A stretch of DNA of 64,000 nucleotides from Verrucomicrobiota bacterium (GTDB lineage Bacteria; Verrucomicrobiota; Verrucomicrobiia; Opitutales; UBA953): the NCBI GenBank assembly GCA_026397965.1, contig JAPLTU010000039.1:62001-126000 (forward strand), read 5' to 3'. Shown here in pieces: positions 10,715 to 19,673 of this stretch. The notes below the pieces were generated by a model. That model did no database searches. It saw only the letters and a program-made list of their open reading frames with translations, and had not been told where the DNA came from. The translations under genes were made by a program, and so were the position numbers. Within the stretch, counting starts at the first letter, position 1. Each line of letters begins with the position of its first letter.

Positions 10715-12142
10715 TTAGGGCCGATTAAAAACGCTTTCGTACTCCTTGGCAACTAACACCCAATATTCAGTGCCATCTTTACGCAGAGTCAGCCGATGGA
10801 CGGCATAACCAGCCACCTTCGGCTCACTTGTATCGTTCGCCAGAATCAACCGCAACGGAGCCTTGGCCGCGGCCGGGAAATCGCCGTACCCAACCTGGTA
10901 ATGCCGTAAGTAATACGGGAGCGGCCAATAGTGTCCGTCGTCGATGGCGACATAGAACGGCCCACCATTGTAAGCTGTTTTAAACCGGGCCGTGCTCGCC
11001 TCAAAAGCCCGCAGATCGGCCGTCGGCGAATGCGATGCAAAATCTCCGGCCGCGACCCCAGCCGAGATCAGCAAACCGAGTAAGAGCATTCCGTCACGTC
11101 GCCATCCGCCGCTGAGGTGATAAGGAAGAACCAGGACTAACGGGAGCGCCATGACGCCGTACAATAGCCAGGGCGTCTTATAGGGCAGCAGGAGATGAAA
11201 GCCGAAGAGCAGGCCGATAAAAACCAAGGCGAAGTCATACGAACCGGAACAGAACGGGATAAAACGCTGGCCAAGGAATCGATACGTCGAGAATTCGGCC
11301 AGCCACAAGGCCGCCCAAAGCCAAGGCCAATAGTTCAGGACGGTCAGCGTATCCTCCGAATGGCCACTGGCCACTCCGAGCGAGCGGGCCAACTGGCTCC
11401 ACCATGTCGCCAAGCCGGGGGTATCCGTGAAGGCGACGCTCTGAAAGAACGCCCAAGACGCGACAAGTCCGGCGATGAAGGCAAGCAGGTGGCGGTCGGC
11501 CCAGGTTTTACGGACGATCATCAGGGCGATGAAAAACAATAACAGGTAGGCCGCTGCGGTGACCTTGCAGGCCAGCGCAAATCCGAAGGCCGCGCCTGAA
11601 AGCAGCCGCCAGATCATCTTCCGTTCCGAGGCTTCCGCGCGCAACCACAGCACCACCCCCCAGGCAAGTCCCGCCACGAGCAGCACCTCTTGCACATAGT
11701 AAAATCCAAACGGAGCACCGCCCCCGACCACGAAGCAAAAAACAGCCGCCATGACGCGTGACATCAGACAGACCCCCGGAAGCGCCAGCACGGCCAACGA
11801 AAGCAGCACCAAGTAGCAGCCCGTGACATTACGCAAATAGGACTCGGACATTTCCGTGAAAGCGGTTCCGGTAACTTTCGAGGCCGCCATTAACGATGCC
11901 GCCAAAGTCGGCCCATGAAAACGGTCGTTGTTCGAACTATAAGGGACCCCTTCGGACATTTCCTTCGCCAGCGACCACTGCACCGCTTCGTCGGCATGGA
12001 GCGGCGACGGGCCCAGTGATGACGGATGCGATAGCCCAGAGGAAAAATAAGGCGGCTGAACGCCCAGCACCGAAAACAACAGAAAGCTCGCGACCATCAG
12101 CCCGAGTAACACCAGCGGCCGCTTAGGGGTGCCTTCTTCCAT
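10715..12142 (-). CDS. Agl23/GT39-like polytopic membrane glycosyltransferase
   Basis: 475-residue polytopic inner-membrane protein. The pattern of an N-terminal membrane helix, a loop carrying HADEA, then a DRFHGPTL segment and many further helices is that of the flippase-activity-associated Agl23 / dolichyl-phosphate-mannose glycosyltransferase (GT39-like) family, which transfers sugars from lipid-linked donors on the periplasmic face. The acidic residues in HADEA would be the metal/donor-binding catalytic site. It starts 3 bases after the thioesterase stop and is followed 4 bases later by apbE. Substrate unknown; assignment rests on the loop motif and topology. Confidence 0.65.
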   Translation of the reverse strand: MEEGTPKRPLVLLGLMVASFLLFSVLGVQPPYFSSGLSHPSSLGPSPLHADEAVQWSLAKEMSEGVPYSSNNDRFHGPTLAASLMAASKVTGTAFTEMSESYLRNVTGCYLVLLSLAVLALPGVCLMSRVMAAVFCFVVGGGAPFGFYYVQEVLLVAGLAWGVVLWLRAEASERKMIWRLLSGAAFGFALACKVTAAAYLLLFFIALMIVRKTWADRHLLAFIAGLVASWAFFQSVAFTDTPGLATWWSQLARSLGVASGHSEDTLTVLNYWPWLWAALWLAEFSTYRFLGQRFIPFCSGSYDFALVFIGLLFGFHLLLPYKTPWLLYGVMALPLVLVLPYHLSGGWRRDGMLLLGLLISAGVAAGDFASHSPTADLRAFEASTARFKTAYNGGPFYVAIDDGHYWPLPYYLRHYQVGYGDFPAAAKAPLRLILANDTSEPKVAGYAVHRLTLRKDGTEYWVLVAKEYESVFNRP

Positions 12143-12145
12143 GAT

Positions 12146-12565
12146 TCAAACTCCGAAATGCTTCTGCAGCGTCGTCTTAATTTCCAGAGGAACCAGCGCG
12201 GCGGCCATCGGCCCCTGCCCTTCCCGCCAGGCATAGACGGTCGTCAAGATACCCTTGGCGACAGCGCGAGCACCGACTTGAGCTGCAAAGGTCCAGACGA
12301 TCTTCTTATCGCCTATCTCTCCCGGGGTCAGGGATACCGTCACGACCTCCTCACGATGAATCGGCGAAAGGTAATCACACTCCACCCGGACCCGCGGAAA
12401 GCCTGACAACTTATTCCCCTCCGTCTTCAGGAAAGTTAATTTCAGGTGGCGGAACAACGCTTCCTCCGTGGCTTCGACCCAAAAAAATATCGTCGAGAAG
12501 TGGACGATGCCGGCGGCATCGGTATCGGAAAATTGGGCACGATGTTCTGCCGTAAATGAGGCCAT
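12146..12565 (-). CDS. Hotdog-fold acyl-CoA thioesterase, YbgC/4-hydroxybenzoyl-CoA type
   Basis: 139-residue single hotdog domain that hydrolyses an acyl-CoA thioester. The catalytic loop FSDTDAAGIVHFS near the N-terminus carries the active-site aspartate expected for the YbgC/4HBT group, followed by the long hotdog helix. The start at 12565 (MASFTAEHR) fits the family length; the frame continues open upstream to 12811 but that part lies inside the preceding VWA gene. In proteobacteria YbgC sits beside tolQRA. Here it sits 46 bases downstream of two proteins with TonB/TolA-like anchors, which may be meaningful. Other possible roles include DHNA-CoA thioesterase. Confidence 0.85.
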   Translation of the reverse strand: MASFTAEHRAQFSDTDAAGIVHFSTIFFWVEATEEALFRHLKLTFLKTEGNKLSGFPRVRVECDYLSPIHREEVVTVSLTPGEIGDKKIVWTFAAQVGARAVAKGILTTVYAWREGQGPMAAALVPLEIKTTLQKHFGV

Positions 12566-12611
12566 ATCCTTATCCAAGCCAAAGCCCCCAAGGGTGCAAT
12601 CGCCAAGGCGC

Positions 12612-13697
12612 TCAACGCGCCCCCTTGGCTTTACGCAACCATGCCACCGAGATACTGGCCCCACCGGAAGCTTCGACACACCGACGCAAGATCTCCTGAG
12701 GCTCTTGTTGCAGACTAAACAGGTATAACCGAGGGGTGCCCCCGCGGACCCCCTGGGTAAACGCATCCACCCATGCCTTTTCCCAGCGGTAGGAGGGCCG
12801 CCGCGGGCCATTGACCTTATGATACGAACTATCCGAGTAGATCAGCTTTGACCCGTGCTTAGGCAACTCATGGTAAATCCTGACCCCATCTTGGAAGTCT
12901 GAAAACACCACGAGCGCGTCATAAGGTTCGACTTGTAAGCGATCGAGCCATGCGCCCAACGAGCCCTTTTCACACGGCACCTTTATTTTAGCCTGCAAAG
13001 CCTTTCCCGCAGGAGTCAAGGTCGGTAATTCCGTCTGGGTCGGACCTTCCCGAAGATGCGGCGCTACCCCATGAAAGCTCCGTCCGTAAACAATGACTTC
13101 ACCGAGGGCCACGATTCGGGCTCCATCGAATCGAAAGACATCAGCATCCGGAAATTGCTTTCGAATCTCGCCGGCCACTCGCTCCAGGTAGGGCTTCATC
13201 GAGCCAGAGCAATCCAAGTAAACCGCTACCCGCTGAGCCTTGATCATCGCGCCCATCACCGGTTTCGCCATAAACCCGTTTTGAGTGCCCAGCCCAGAGC
13301 CGACCCCCTTGCCACCGCCAAAGCCCTTCCCTGCCCCTGTTCCGGCGCCCGCTTGGCCGAGTTTTTGGCTCCGGCTTAATCCATCGAGCATACTGGGCAG
13401 GCTCAACTTGGGCATGATCGCCATCGCAGACTTATCCTTAACTGAAATCCTTTGCGTGATGGCCTTTAATTTAAGCGGGGGCCGCTGGACGGCGTGCTGA
13501 GAAAAGGCTGGCGCACCGCCCCCGCCCGCCACGACAAACGCCGGCGACGGCTTCCGCTTCCGCACTTTTCCAGGCTGCCGAAATACGATCCAACAGGCCA
13601 TGATAACGAGTAACCCGTGCACGAGCAGTGAAATCAACAAACTGCGCCAAGAACGAGTTCGCGGACGCGATACCAGCATGGGTGCGGAAGATGACAT
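12612..13697 (-). CDS. TonB-like anchored VWA-domain protein A
   Basis: 361 residues in four parts. A basic N-terminus leads to one membrane helix (about 19-39) containing S23-x3-H27, the spacing of the essential Ser/His pair of TonB and TolA anchors. Then come a proline- and lysine-containing linker, a glycine-rich hinge (116-137), and a C-terminal von Willebrand A-like domain with an intact MIDAS start D162-C-S-G-S166 and a second acidic strand VVFSDFQDG (263-271). The domain would face the periplasm. It is a clear paralogue of the upstream gene (13808-15121), sharing KPVMGA and FPDADVF. Function unknown; a proton-motive-force-energised sensor or force transducer is an inference. Confidence 0.72.
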   Translation of the reverse strand: MSSSAPMLVSRPRTRSWRSLLISLLVHGLLVIMACWIVFRQPGKVRKRKPSPAFVVAGGGGAPAFSQHAVQRPPLKLKAITQRISVKDKSAMAIMPKLSLPSMLDGLSRSQKLGQAGAGTGAGKGFGGGKGVGSGLGTQNGFMAKPVMGAMIKAQRVAVYLDCSGSMKPYLERVAGEIRKQFPDADVFRFDGARIVALGEVIVYGRSFHGVAPHLREGPTQTELPTLTPAGKALQAKIKVPCEKGSLGAWLDRLQVEPYDALVVFSDFQDGVRIYHELPKHGSKLIYSDSSYHKVNGPRRPSYRWEKAWVDAFTQGVRGGTPRLYLFSLQQEPQEILRRCVEASGGASISVAWLRKAKGAR

Positions 13698-13807
13698 GCA
13701 ACCAGACTATCAAGATACCTGCCGCCTCAAGGCACCGTCTCGTCAATCATCCCTCAGAACGAAATCGAGCATTCGTCTCAGTGAAACCCCTTACGCTGAG
13801 AATCCAA

Positions 13808-15121
13808 TCAGCGGATGGGCTTGACTGTCATGCCCGGAACGACCGCCGCTTTGGCGGGAACGGCCGTAGGCGTACCCGTAGCGATGCCGGTCAGCATGAC
13901 GACTTCGCCGCCCGAGGCCTTGACGCATTCCGTCAAGAAATCCCCCGGCTTCTTTTTGGTCGAAAAAACATAGAGTTTGGGGGTCGCGCCGGTCTTGGCT
14001 CCCGTAAAAGTCGTGATCCATTCCTTCTCCCATTCTTTTTCCATCGGCTTACGATTATCGATACCGCGACCCACGCCATAATTAGCATCATCGGAGAAGA
14101 CTACCAAAGGCGAAGGCTTCATCCCCTTCTCGACCTTGACGCCCTTGATGCGGATTTGCGTCAGGCCATAATCATCGAAATCGGTAAAGACCACCAAGGC
14201 GTCATAGGCCTTCTCCTTGCGCAAAATATCCAGCCATGCGCCCAGCTTCCCGGCTTGGAAGTTAGCGTCATAACGAGAAAAAATATTCTTTCCCACCGCC
14301 GACAGGCGCTTGGGTTCCGTCACCGGCTTGTCTCCACCGCCTGGGCGTTTGGTGTTGGTATTAACCTTACGGGCGATGACATTTTTCTTATCCCGCATGA
14401 ATTCATGGCCACCGACAACATCGCCATCTTGAATCGTAATAGCCGGCTGTTCGTAGATAAAAACGTCTGCATCCGGAAAGGATTTCTTGATTTCGTCCTG
14501 CACCTTATCCAAGTAATCGATGAGCGAGTCTGAGGAGTCGAAGTAGACGGCGATTTTCTGCGCAAAGATATTGGCACCCATGACTGGCTTGGAGACGAAG
14601 TTCTTACCACCGCCCACGCCCATCCCCTTACCGGAGCCGATCCCGCCACCGGAGCCGCCGCCAAAACCCTTGGAGGAGCCGCCGGCCATCATGCCGGAAA
14701 CCATCGAAGCCGCGGAAGCCGAAGCCGGCATATCTGGTAAGACGATGGAAGCCGAAGCGCTCTTCGAAGTAATGCGGGTTGTGCTCTTAGAGAGCGTCTT
14801 CACGTTTTTCGGCTGAATCTTGTGCTGGAAAGTTTTGGCTTTTTCTCCCCCGCTACCACCGCCCGCACCCGTCGCAAAAGCATTGGATTCCTTCTTGGCG
14901 TTCGTCGTGACGGTAGAAATCACGAAGTAAGCCGCGATCAACACTAAGGCCACGTGGACACCAATGGAGATAGTCAGGCCCTCACCGCCCAACCGGCGCC
15001 AGAAATTAGGCCGCTTACGCTTAGAGATCGAGGCATCTACGACAATCTCCGGACTGACGACGAACGGATTGACGTCATCGGCAGGACTTGGGGTAGGAGG
15101 CGTTGGTACGTCTTCGTTCAT
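13808..15121 (-). CDS. TonB-like anchored VWA-domain protein B
   Basis: 437 residues with the same plan as its downstream neighbour. A 48-residue proline- and acid-rich cytoplasmic tail precedes a membrane helix (about 49-70) with S52-x3-H56. A Ser/Lys-rich linker and a long glycine-rich hinge (148-173) follow, then a VWA-like domain starting at AVYFDSSDS (MIDAS D195, S197, S199) with FTDFDD (312-317) further on. Shared blocks with the paralogue are KPVMGA, FPDADVF, KLGAWLD/SLGAWLD and TPKLYVFS/TPRLYLFS. An extra insertion (about 240-275) and a C-terminal Pro/Ala tail distinguish it. First gene of the block; divergent from tRNA-Met. Role unknown. Confidence 0.72.
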   Translation of the reverse strand: MNEDVPTPPTPSPADDVNPFVVSPEIVVDASISKRKRPNFWRRLGGEGLTISIGVHVALVLIAAYFVISTVTTNAKKESNAFATGAGGGSGGEKAKTFQHKIQPKNVKTLSKSTTRITSKSASASIVLPDMPASASAASMVSGMMAGGSSKGFGGGSGGGIGSGKGMGVGGGKNFVSKPVMGANIFAQKIAVYFDSSDSLIDYLDKVQDEIKKSFPDADVFIYEQPAITIQDGDVVGGHEFMRDKKNVIARKVNTNTKRPGGGDKPVTEPKRLSAVGKNIFSRYDANFQAGKLGAWLDILRKEKAYDALVVFTDFDDYGLTQIRIKGVKVEKGMKPSPLVVFSDDANYGVGRGIDNRKPMEKEWEKEWITTFTGAKTGATPKLYVFSTKKKPGDFLTECVKASGGEVVMLTGIATGTPTAVPAKAAVVPGMTVKPIR

Positions 15122-15266
15122 TGGCTAGCGGGGTGAGGATATGTTTAGCCCCTATGAGACTGCTTCAATCTCATTCTAATCCCTGCCCTGTGCCCGCCAT
15201 TCAAAGCCAGCAAAAAAATGGCTTGCGGCACTGCCCTCCGCCCTCTCATCTTAACCTTCCACTGAT

Positions 15267-15344
15267 TGCAGGGTGGAGCAGCCCGGTTAGCTCGTCAGGC
15301 TCATAACCTGAAGGTCGTAGGTTCAAATCCTACCCCTGCACCCA
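15267..15344 (+). tRNA. tRNA-Met (CAT), initiator-like
   Basis: Complete cloverleaf. Acceptor TGCAGGG (15267-15273) pairs with CCCTGCA (15334-15340); D arm GAGC/GCTC; anticodon loop CTCATAA; T arm GTAGG/CCTAC with loop TTCAAAT. The body (GTGGAGCAG and GGTCGT before the T arm) is that of bacterial initiator tRNA. Two details are unusual. Position 1 is U pairing with A72, instead of the C1xA72 mismatch. The anticodon stem has A29:U41 below two G:C pairs, instead of three G:C pairs. CCA appears encoded at 15342-15344 with C at position 73. Confidence 0.93.
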
Positions 15345-15350
15345 ATTTTA

Positions 15351-15379
15351 TCCGCCTAATCTTCAATTACTTAGGCGGA
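15351..15379 (+). other. Stem-loop just downstream of tRNA-Met
   Basis: A perfect 9-bp stem (TCCGCCTAA / TTAGGCGGA) with an 11-base loop begins 7 bases after the tRNA 3' end. No T-run follows directly, so it is more likely a processing or protective hairpin than a stand-alone terminator. Confidence 0.5.
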
Positions 15380-15399
15380 ATTACCCAGAAAAATTTAAT

Positions 15400-15534
15400 T
15401 TGTCCTTGTGCCAGGGAAGTCTAATTGCAGGATATCGGGTATTAACTTTGTCCTACGGGACAATGGGGTAAGTAAGATAAAGCAGTAAAAAACAGGCGGC
15501 TTGCATAGGGGTATGCAAGCCGCCTCCTTTTTTT
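15400..15534 (+). ncRNA. Candidate small RNA with its own promoter and terminator
   Basis: The 270-base gap between tRNA-Met and pilC holds no ORF but has the parts of a small transcript. There is a possible promoter TTGTCC (15400-15405), 16-base spacer, TAATTG (15422-15427). A 6-bp hairpin with a TACG loop (TTGTCC/GGACAA) lies near 15448-15463, and a very strong terminator ends at 15534. A transcript would start near 15434 and be about 100 nt. It matches no RNA family I know. It could equally be the tail of the tRNA-Met transcript. Confidence 0.3.
15494..15534. terminator. Bidirectional rho-independent terminator
   Basis: A 14-bp perfect stem (AGGCGGCTTGCATA / TATGCAAGCCGCCT) with a GGGG loop, followed by seven T on the plus strand and preceded by six A, so it can stop transcription both ways. 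It ends the tRNA-Met side (+) and backs up the pil operon terminator (-). Confidence 0.85.
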
Positions 15535-15555
15535 AAGGGTCAAACAACCGACCCA

Positions 15556-15587
15556 AAACAAAAGCCCGACTCCTCTGAGCCGGGCTT
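15556..15587 (-). terminator. Terminator of the serS-to-pilC gene array
   Basis: On the minus strand a GC-rich hairpin (AAGCCCG/CGGGCTT at its base, with CTC/GAG inside) is followed by TTTTGTTTT, 28 bases after the pilC stop. Confidence 0.75.
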
Positions 15588-15614
15588 CTTCATGCCGTTA
15601 AAGACCAAAGCGGA

Positions 15615-16859
15615 TCAACCGCCGGTCATCTTGGTAATCAGCGCGATCAGCGGTAGGAACATCGCCAAGACGATGGTACCGACGACGACGGCGAGGAATA
15701 CGATGAGCACGGGCTCGATGATGGAAGTCAGCGCGGTCACCGCATTATCGACCTCTTCGTCGTAAATATCGGCGACGCGATTAAGCATCTCAGGCAACTG
15801 GCCCGTCTCTTCTCCCACTTGGATCATGGAGGTCACCATCTGAGGGAAGACGCCTGATTGCTCCAGGGGTACGGAAAGCGGCTCACCGTCACGCACACGG
15901 TCGTGAACGCGTTCGAGCGACTTGGCGATAACGACGTTATCCAAAGTGTCACGCGTAATGGAAATGGACTGCAAAATCGGAACCCCGGAGGCCATCAGCG
16001 TGCCGAACGTACGGGCGAAACGGGAAACGGAAACAATCTGCACAAAAGTTCCGATTTTAGGTAACCTGAAGATGACTCTGTCGAAGATCTCTTTGCCCTT
16101 TTCGGTGGCCAGCCAAGATTTGGTCCCGAAATAGAGGCCGAAGAGCACCACCGGAGTGACGTACCAGAAATCCGTGAGGGCGCGGGAAATCCCGACGACG
16201 AATTGCGTCAGCGGTGGCAGATTCATCTTCTGGGCGCTGAGCAACTTCTGGAAAGAGGGCACGACCTTCACCATCAGGATGTAAACGATGATGACCGCCA
16301 CGGACATGACCACCCCGGGATACACCATCGCGGACTTGACCTTTTTCTGAATGCGCTGGGCCTTTTCGCGGAACTTAGCCAGACGATCGAGGACCTTGTC
16401 GAGCACCCCACCCGCTTCCCCGGCACGCACCATGTTGACGAAAAGCTTATCAAAAACCTTGGGGTGAGCCTGCAAGGCCTCGGAGAGGTTATTACCCTGC
16501 GAGACACTGGCAGCGATATCAGCCAAGACGGCTTTGAAGATCGGGTTGCGCTCTTGCTTATGGATCAACTCCAAGGCCCGGAGCAGCGGGAGCCCTGCCG
16601 TTATCAGCGTGGCCAACTGCCGGGTCATGACGGTTACGTCATCCTGCGTGACCTTGGCTCCGAAACCAAAACCCTTCTTGGCCGGGGCGGACGGGGCGCT
16701 GGCGGCCGGCTTGCCGGCCCCGCTATCGCCGACCAGAGTGGTGACCATCAGCCCCTTTGCCATGAGCTTCTGGCGGGCTTGACCGTCGTTGGCGGCTTCG
16801 ATTTTACCGGTGGTCTGGGCGCCAGTACGATCAATGGCGGTATACTTGTATTCGGGCAT
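15615..16859 (-). CDS. pilC: Type IV pilus / type II secretion inner-membrane platform protein
   Basis: Polytopic platform protein (GspF/PilC) that transmits PilB/PilT ATPase motion to pilin or pseudopilin. 414 residues: an N-terminal extension (MPEYKYTAIDRTG, typical start), then two T2SSF domains of about 120 residues. Each domain is followed by membrane helices (about 180-205, 235-255 and the C-terminal 385-410), and the GLPLLRALELI segment marks the first domain. It is last in the order pilB-like, pilT, pilB-like, pilC, 25 bases after the second ATPase. A pyrimidine-rich, non-Shine-Dalgarno start region precedes the ATG. Confidence 0.93.
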   Translation of the reverse strand: MPEYKYTAIDRTGAQTTGKIEAANDGQARQKLMAKGLMVTTLVGDSGAGKPAASAPSAPAKKGFGFGAKVTQDDVTVMTRQLATLITAGLPLLRALELIHKQERNPIFKAVLADIAASVSQGNNLSEALQAHPKVFDKLFVNMVRAGEAGGVLDKVLDRLAKFREKAQRIQKKVKSAMVYPGVVMSVAVIIVYILMVKVVPSFQKLLSAQKMNLPPLTQFVVGISRALTDFWYVTPVVLFGLYFGTKSWLATEKGKEIFDRVIFRLPKIGTFVQIVSVSRFARTFGTLMASGVPILQSISITRDTLDNVVIAKSLERVHDRVRDGEPLSVPLEQSGVFPQMVTSMIQVGEETGQLPEMLNRVADIYDEEVDNAVTALTSIIEPVLIVFLAVVVGTIVLAMFLPLIALITKMTGG

Positions 16860-16884
16860 GAGCGTGAGGGGGGTTGAGAATGGG

Positions 16885-18570
16885 TTAGGTGTATTTCAAG
16901 ACTTCCTCGATGGAGGTAAGCCCGTCAAAGATGCAGCGAAGGCCGTCCTCCCGGAGAGGACGCATGCCAGTTTCAATCGCTTTTTGTTTTAGAACCAACG
17001 TCGGCGCCTTCTGGGTAATCAGCGTGCGCAGATTATCATTGATGGTCATTAACTCGAAAAGGCCTTGGCGACCGCGGTAGCCGGCACGGTTGCAGTCTGG
17101 GCAACCCTTGCCGAAGTAGAACTGCTTGTTCGTGATCTCGATGGCGTCGACGTCGAGCATGTTGATCACTTCCTTGTCTGGCTCATAAGCAGTCTTACAG
17201 GTCTTACAAATGCGGCGTAAGAGCCGTTGCGCCAAGATACCCTCCAGCGAGGCAGAAATCAGGAAGGGCTCCAAGCCCATGTCGATGAGACGCGTGACGG
17301 CGCCCGGCGCGTCGTTGGTGTGGAGCGTGGAAAGGACCACGTGACCGGTCAGCGAAGCCTGAACGGCAATCTGGGCGGTTTCTAAGTCGCGAATTTCTCC
17401 CACCATGATTGTATCTGGGTCCTGACGGAGAAAGGAGCGCAGGGCGGCGGCAAAAGTCAGGCCGACCTGATGGTTGATGGGTACCTGCATAATGCCCTCC
17501 ACTTCATATTCGACCGGGTCTTCGGCGGTCAGAATCTTAACGTCTTCCGTATTCACCTCGCGGAGTGCCGAATAAAGCGTGGTCGTCTTACCTGAGCCAG
17601 TCGGGCCGGTGACGATAAAAATCCCGTTGGGTCGGCTGACCATGGCGCGGATACCCTCTTTGATGTCATCCTGCATCGAAAGCGCATCGAGGCTCAGATT
17701 AACGACGGTCTTGTCGAGAATACGGAGCACCACGGATTCGCCGAACTGGGTCGGAAGCGTCGAGACGCGCAAGTCAATCGCTCTTCCGCCAATGATCGTC
17801 TTGATGCGTCCATCTTGGGGGACACGACGTTCCGCAATGTTAAGCGAAGACAAAACCTTGACGCGAGCGGTCACCGCCGAGGCCAGATTCTTTGGCGGTG
17901 GCGCCATTTCATAGAGCGAACCATCAATCCGATAACGGATCCGGAACTGATCTTCGAACGGCTCGAAGTGGATGTCCGAAGCTTTGGCCTTTACGGCTTC
18001 CTGCAAGACGAGGTCGACGAAGCGAATGATCGGTGCCTTGCTGGCCTGGCTTGCGGCGTCCTCTTCGGCGAGCGGACCCGCTCCTTCGACTTGCTCAAAT
18101 TCACCCAACAAATCTTCCATCGAGGAAGCCGCCGGCTCCCCGTAAGCGCGGATCACTCCGGCCTCGACCTGCTCGGGGTCGGCCACGGCGAACTCGATGT
18201 CGCGCTGCAAAATAAACGTGAGCTCATTGACTGCCGCAGAATTAAAAGGATCTTTCGCCAGCAGGGTCAGTTTACCCGCTTCGTCCGCGACCGGTAAGAC
18301 GACGTACTTATGAGCCTGGGCTGGCTTCAATAACTTCATCAACTCATCACTAACCTCCAGAGGCACCGACGAATAATACTGCACGTTCAAGTGGTCGGCT
18401 ACCGATTGCAGCAGCGACGGGCGATCAACCAACCCCGCATCAATCAGACTGTCCGCGTAGGCTTTTCCCGTGGTGGAATGGGACTCCCAGATTTCATCGC
18501 TCTGCGAGGCGTCAACGAGGCCAGCCTCGAGGGCGAGATCGCGAATTAAGTCACTGTGATCGTCAAACAT
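16885..18570 (-). CDS. GspE/PilB-family assembly ATPase (second copy)
   Basis: 561-residue hexameric assembly ATPase. The N-terminal MshEN-type domain (about 1-150) is followed by the catalytic core, with the ASDIHFEPF box, Walker [10 protein letters not shown], the Asp box EDPVEYEV, Walker B MVGEIRD and the His box TLHTND. A zinc knuckle is formed by C-x2-C in ICKTC and GCPDC. It lies 20 bases downstream of pilT and 25 bases upstream of pilC. It differs from the other copy at 19670-21388 in its N-terminal half, so the two may power different steps or different machines. The symbol is left open because pilB and gspE cannot be separated by sequence alone. Confidence 0.92.
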   Translation of the reverse strand: MFDDHSDLIRDLALEAGLVDASQSDEIWESHSTTGKAYADSLIDAGLVDRPSLLQSVADHLNVQYYSSVPLEVSDELMKLLKPAQAHKYVVLPVADEAGKLTLLAKDPFNSAAVNELTFILQRDIEFAVADPEQVEAGVIRAYGEPAASSMEDLLGEFEQVEGAGPLAEEDAASQASKAPIIRFVDLVLQEAVKAKASDIHFEPFEDQFRIRYRIDGSLYEMAPPPKNLASAVTARVKVLSSLNIAERRVPQDGRIKTIIGGRAIDLRVSTLPTQFGESVVLRILDKTVVNLSLDALSMQDDIKEGIRAMVSRPNGIFIVTGPTGSGKTTTLYSALREVNTEDVKILTAEDPVEYEVEGIMQVPINHQVGLTFAAALRSFLRQDPDTIMVGEIRDLETAQIAVQASLTGHVVLSTLHTNDAPGAVTRLIDMGLEPFLISASLEGILAQRLLRRICKTCKTAYEPDKEVINMLDVDAIEITNKQFYFGKGCPDCNRAGYRGRQGLFELMTINDNLRTLITQKAPTLVLKQKAIETGMRPLREDGLRCIFDGLTSIEEVLKYT

Positions 18571-18590
18571 GGGGGTAAAGGAAAAGAGGA

Positions 18591-19673
18591 TTAGGCGACG
18601 CGGTGGACGGCCTTCATGCGCTCACGCATGGCCTCGGGGTTATTACAATATACTAGGACTTCTTCTTCGGAGACGATTCCTTGAGAAAAGAGGGCGAGCA
18701 TGTCCCCGTCGAGGGCGCGCATGCCACGGGCGCTGCCGGTCTCGATGTCGCTCAAGAGTTGAAAGGTTTTATTATCACGTATTTTCGACGCAATCGCATC
18801 CGTGCGGAGCATGATTTCGAACGCCGCGACGCGCTTCCCATCCTTAGAGTGCAGAAGACACTGCGAGATGACGGCCGTGAGCGAAGAGGCCAACTGGGCG
18901 CGGATCTGCTCGCGCGCATTCGCGGGAAAGGCGTCGATAATCCGATCGATTGTCCGCGTCGCGCCCGAGGTATGCAAAGTCGCCAAAACTAGGTGTCCGG
19001 TCTCAGCGGCGGTGATTGCGGCTTCGATGGTTTCTAGGTCGCGCATTTCTCCAATCAGGATCACGTCCGGATCCTGGCGTAAGGCCGCCCGCACGCCTTC
19101 GGCAAAGGAGGGAAGATCGACGCCAACCTCACGCTGCGTGACCATGCATTTCTTATGCTCATGCGTGTGCTCGATCGGATCTTCGATCGTGATAATGTGG
19201 CCTTGTTGGTGCTCGTTGATCCAGTTAATCAGCGCGGCCAGCGTAGTCGATTTGCCGGAGCCCGTCGGTCCCGTCACCAGAATGAGTCCGCGGGCGCGGT
19301 TAAGCACGTCTTTGATGACGGGCGGCAAGCGCAATTGCTCGAGGGTGAATACCTCGGCTGGCAGCAGGCGAAGCACCATCCCGAAGCCACCGTGGCTGCG
19401 GAAGGCGTTGACGCGGATACGCGAGGGAGCCTTCAGGGAGAGGGAAAAGTCGCACCCACCTTCGCGCTCCAAAACAGCAAGTTGCGCAGACGGAACGACG
19501 GACAGTACTAACACCTTGGTGTCGGCCGCCGTGAGCGCCGGACCATCGATGGAAACCACATCTCCATTAACCCGCAGGGAAGGCGAACGGCCCACATGAA
19601 TATGCAAGTCCGATGCGCCATTTTCAATCATGGCATCGAGCAATTCATTCAGTTGATAAGACATCGAGATCAT
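18591..19673 (-). CDS. pilT: Twitching motility / pilus retraction ATPase PilT
   Basis: 360-residue retraction ATPase that depolymerises type IV pili. Seen are the ASDLHIHVG motif, Walker [18 protein letters not shown], Walker [11 protein letters not shown], the His box TLHTSGA and the C-terminal [10 protein letters not shown] segment, which corresponds to the AIRNLIRE motif needed for retraction. It lacks the zinc knuckle of the PilB group, as expected. The start at 19673 overlaps the preceding stop as ATGA, implying translational coupling; a second ATG lies three codons in. Confidence 0.93.
   Translation of the reverse strand: MISMSYQLNELLDAMIENGASDLHIHVGRSPSLRVNGDVVSIDGPALTAADTKVLVLSVVPSAQLAVLEREGGCDFSLSLKAPSRIRVNAFRSHGGFGMVLRLLPAEVFTLEQLRLPPVIKDVLNRARGLILVTGPTGSGKSTTLAALINWINEHQQGHIITIEDPIEHTHEHKKCMVTQREVGVDLPSFAEGVRAALRQDPDVILIGEMRDLETIEAAITAAETGHLVLATLHTSGATRTIDRIIDAFPANAREQIRAQLASSLTAVISQCLLHSKDGKRVAAFEIMLRTDAIASKIRDNKTFQLLSDIETGSARGMRALDGDMLALFSQGIVSEEEVLVYCNNPEAMRERMKAVHRVA

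Noticed and set aside
12566-12811. N-terminal extension of the thioesterase ORF
   Set aside because: It lies within the upstream VWA gene in another frame and the hotdog domain starts normally at 12565.
13628-14533. 301-residue plus-strand ORF opposite the VWA protein B gene
   Set aside because: The minus-strand protein has a membrane anchor, MIDAS and a paralogue next door; the plus frame has none of these.
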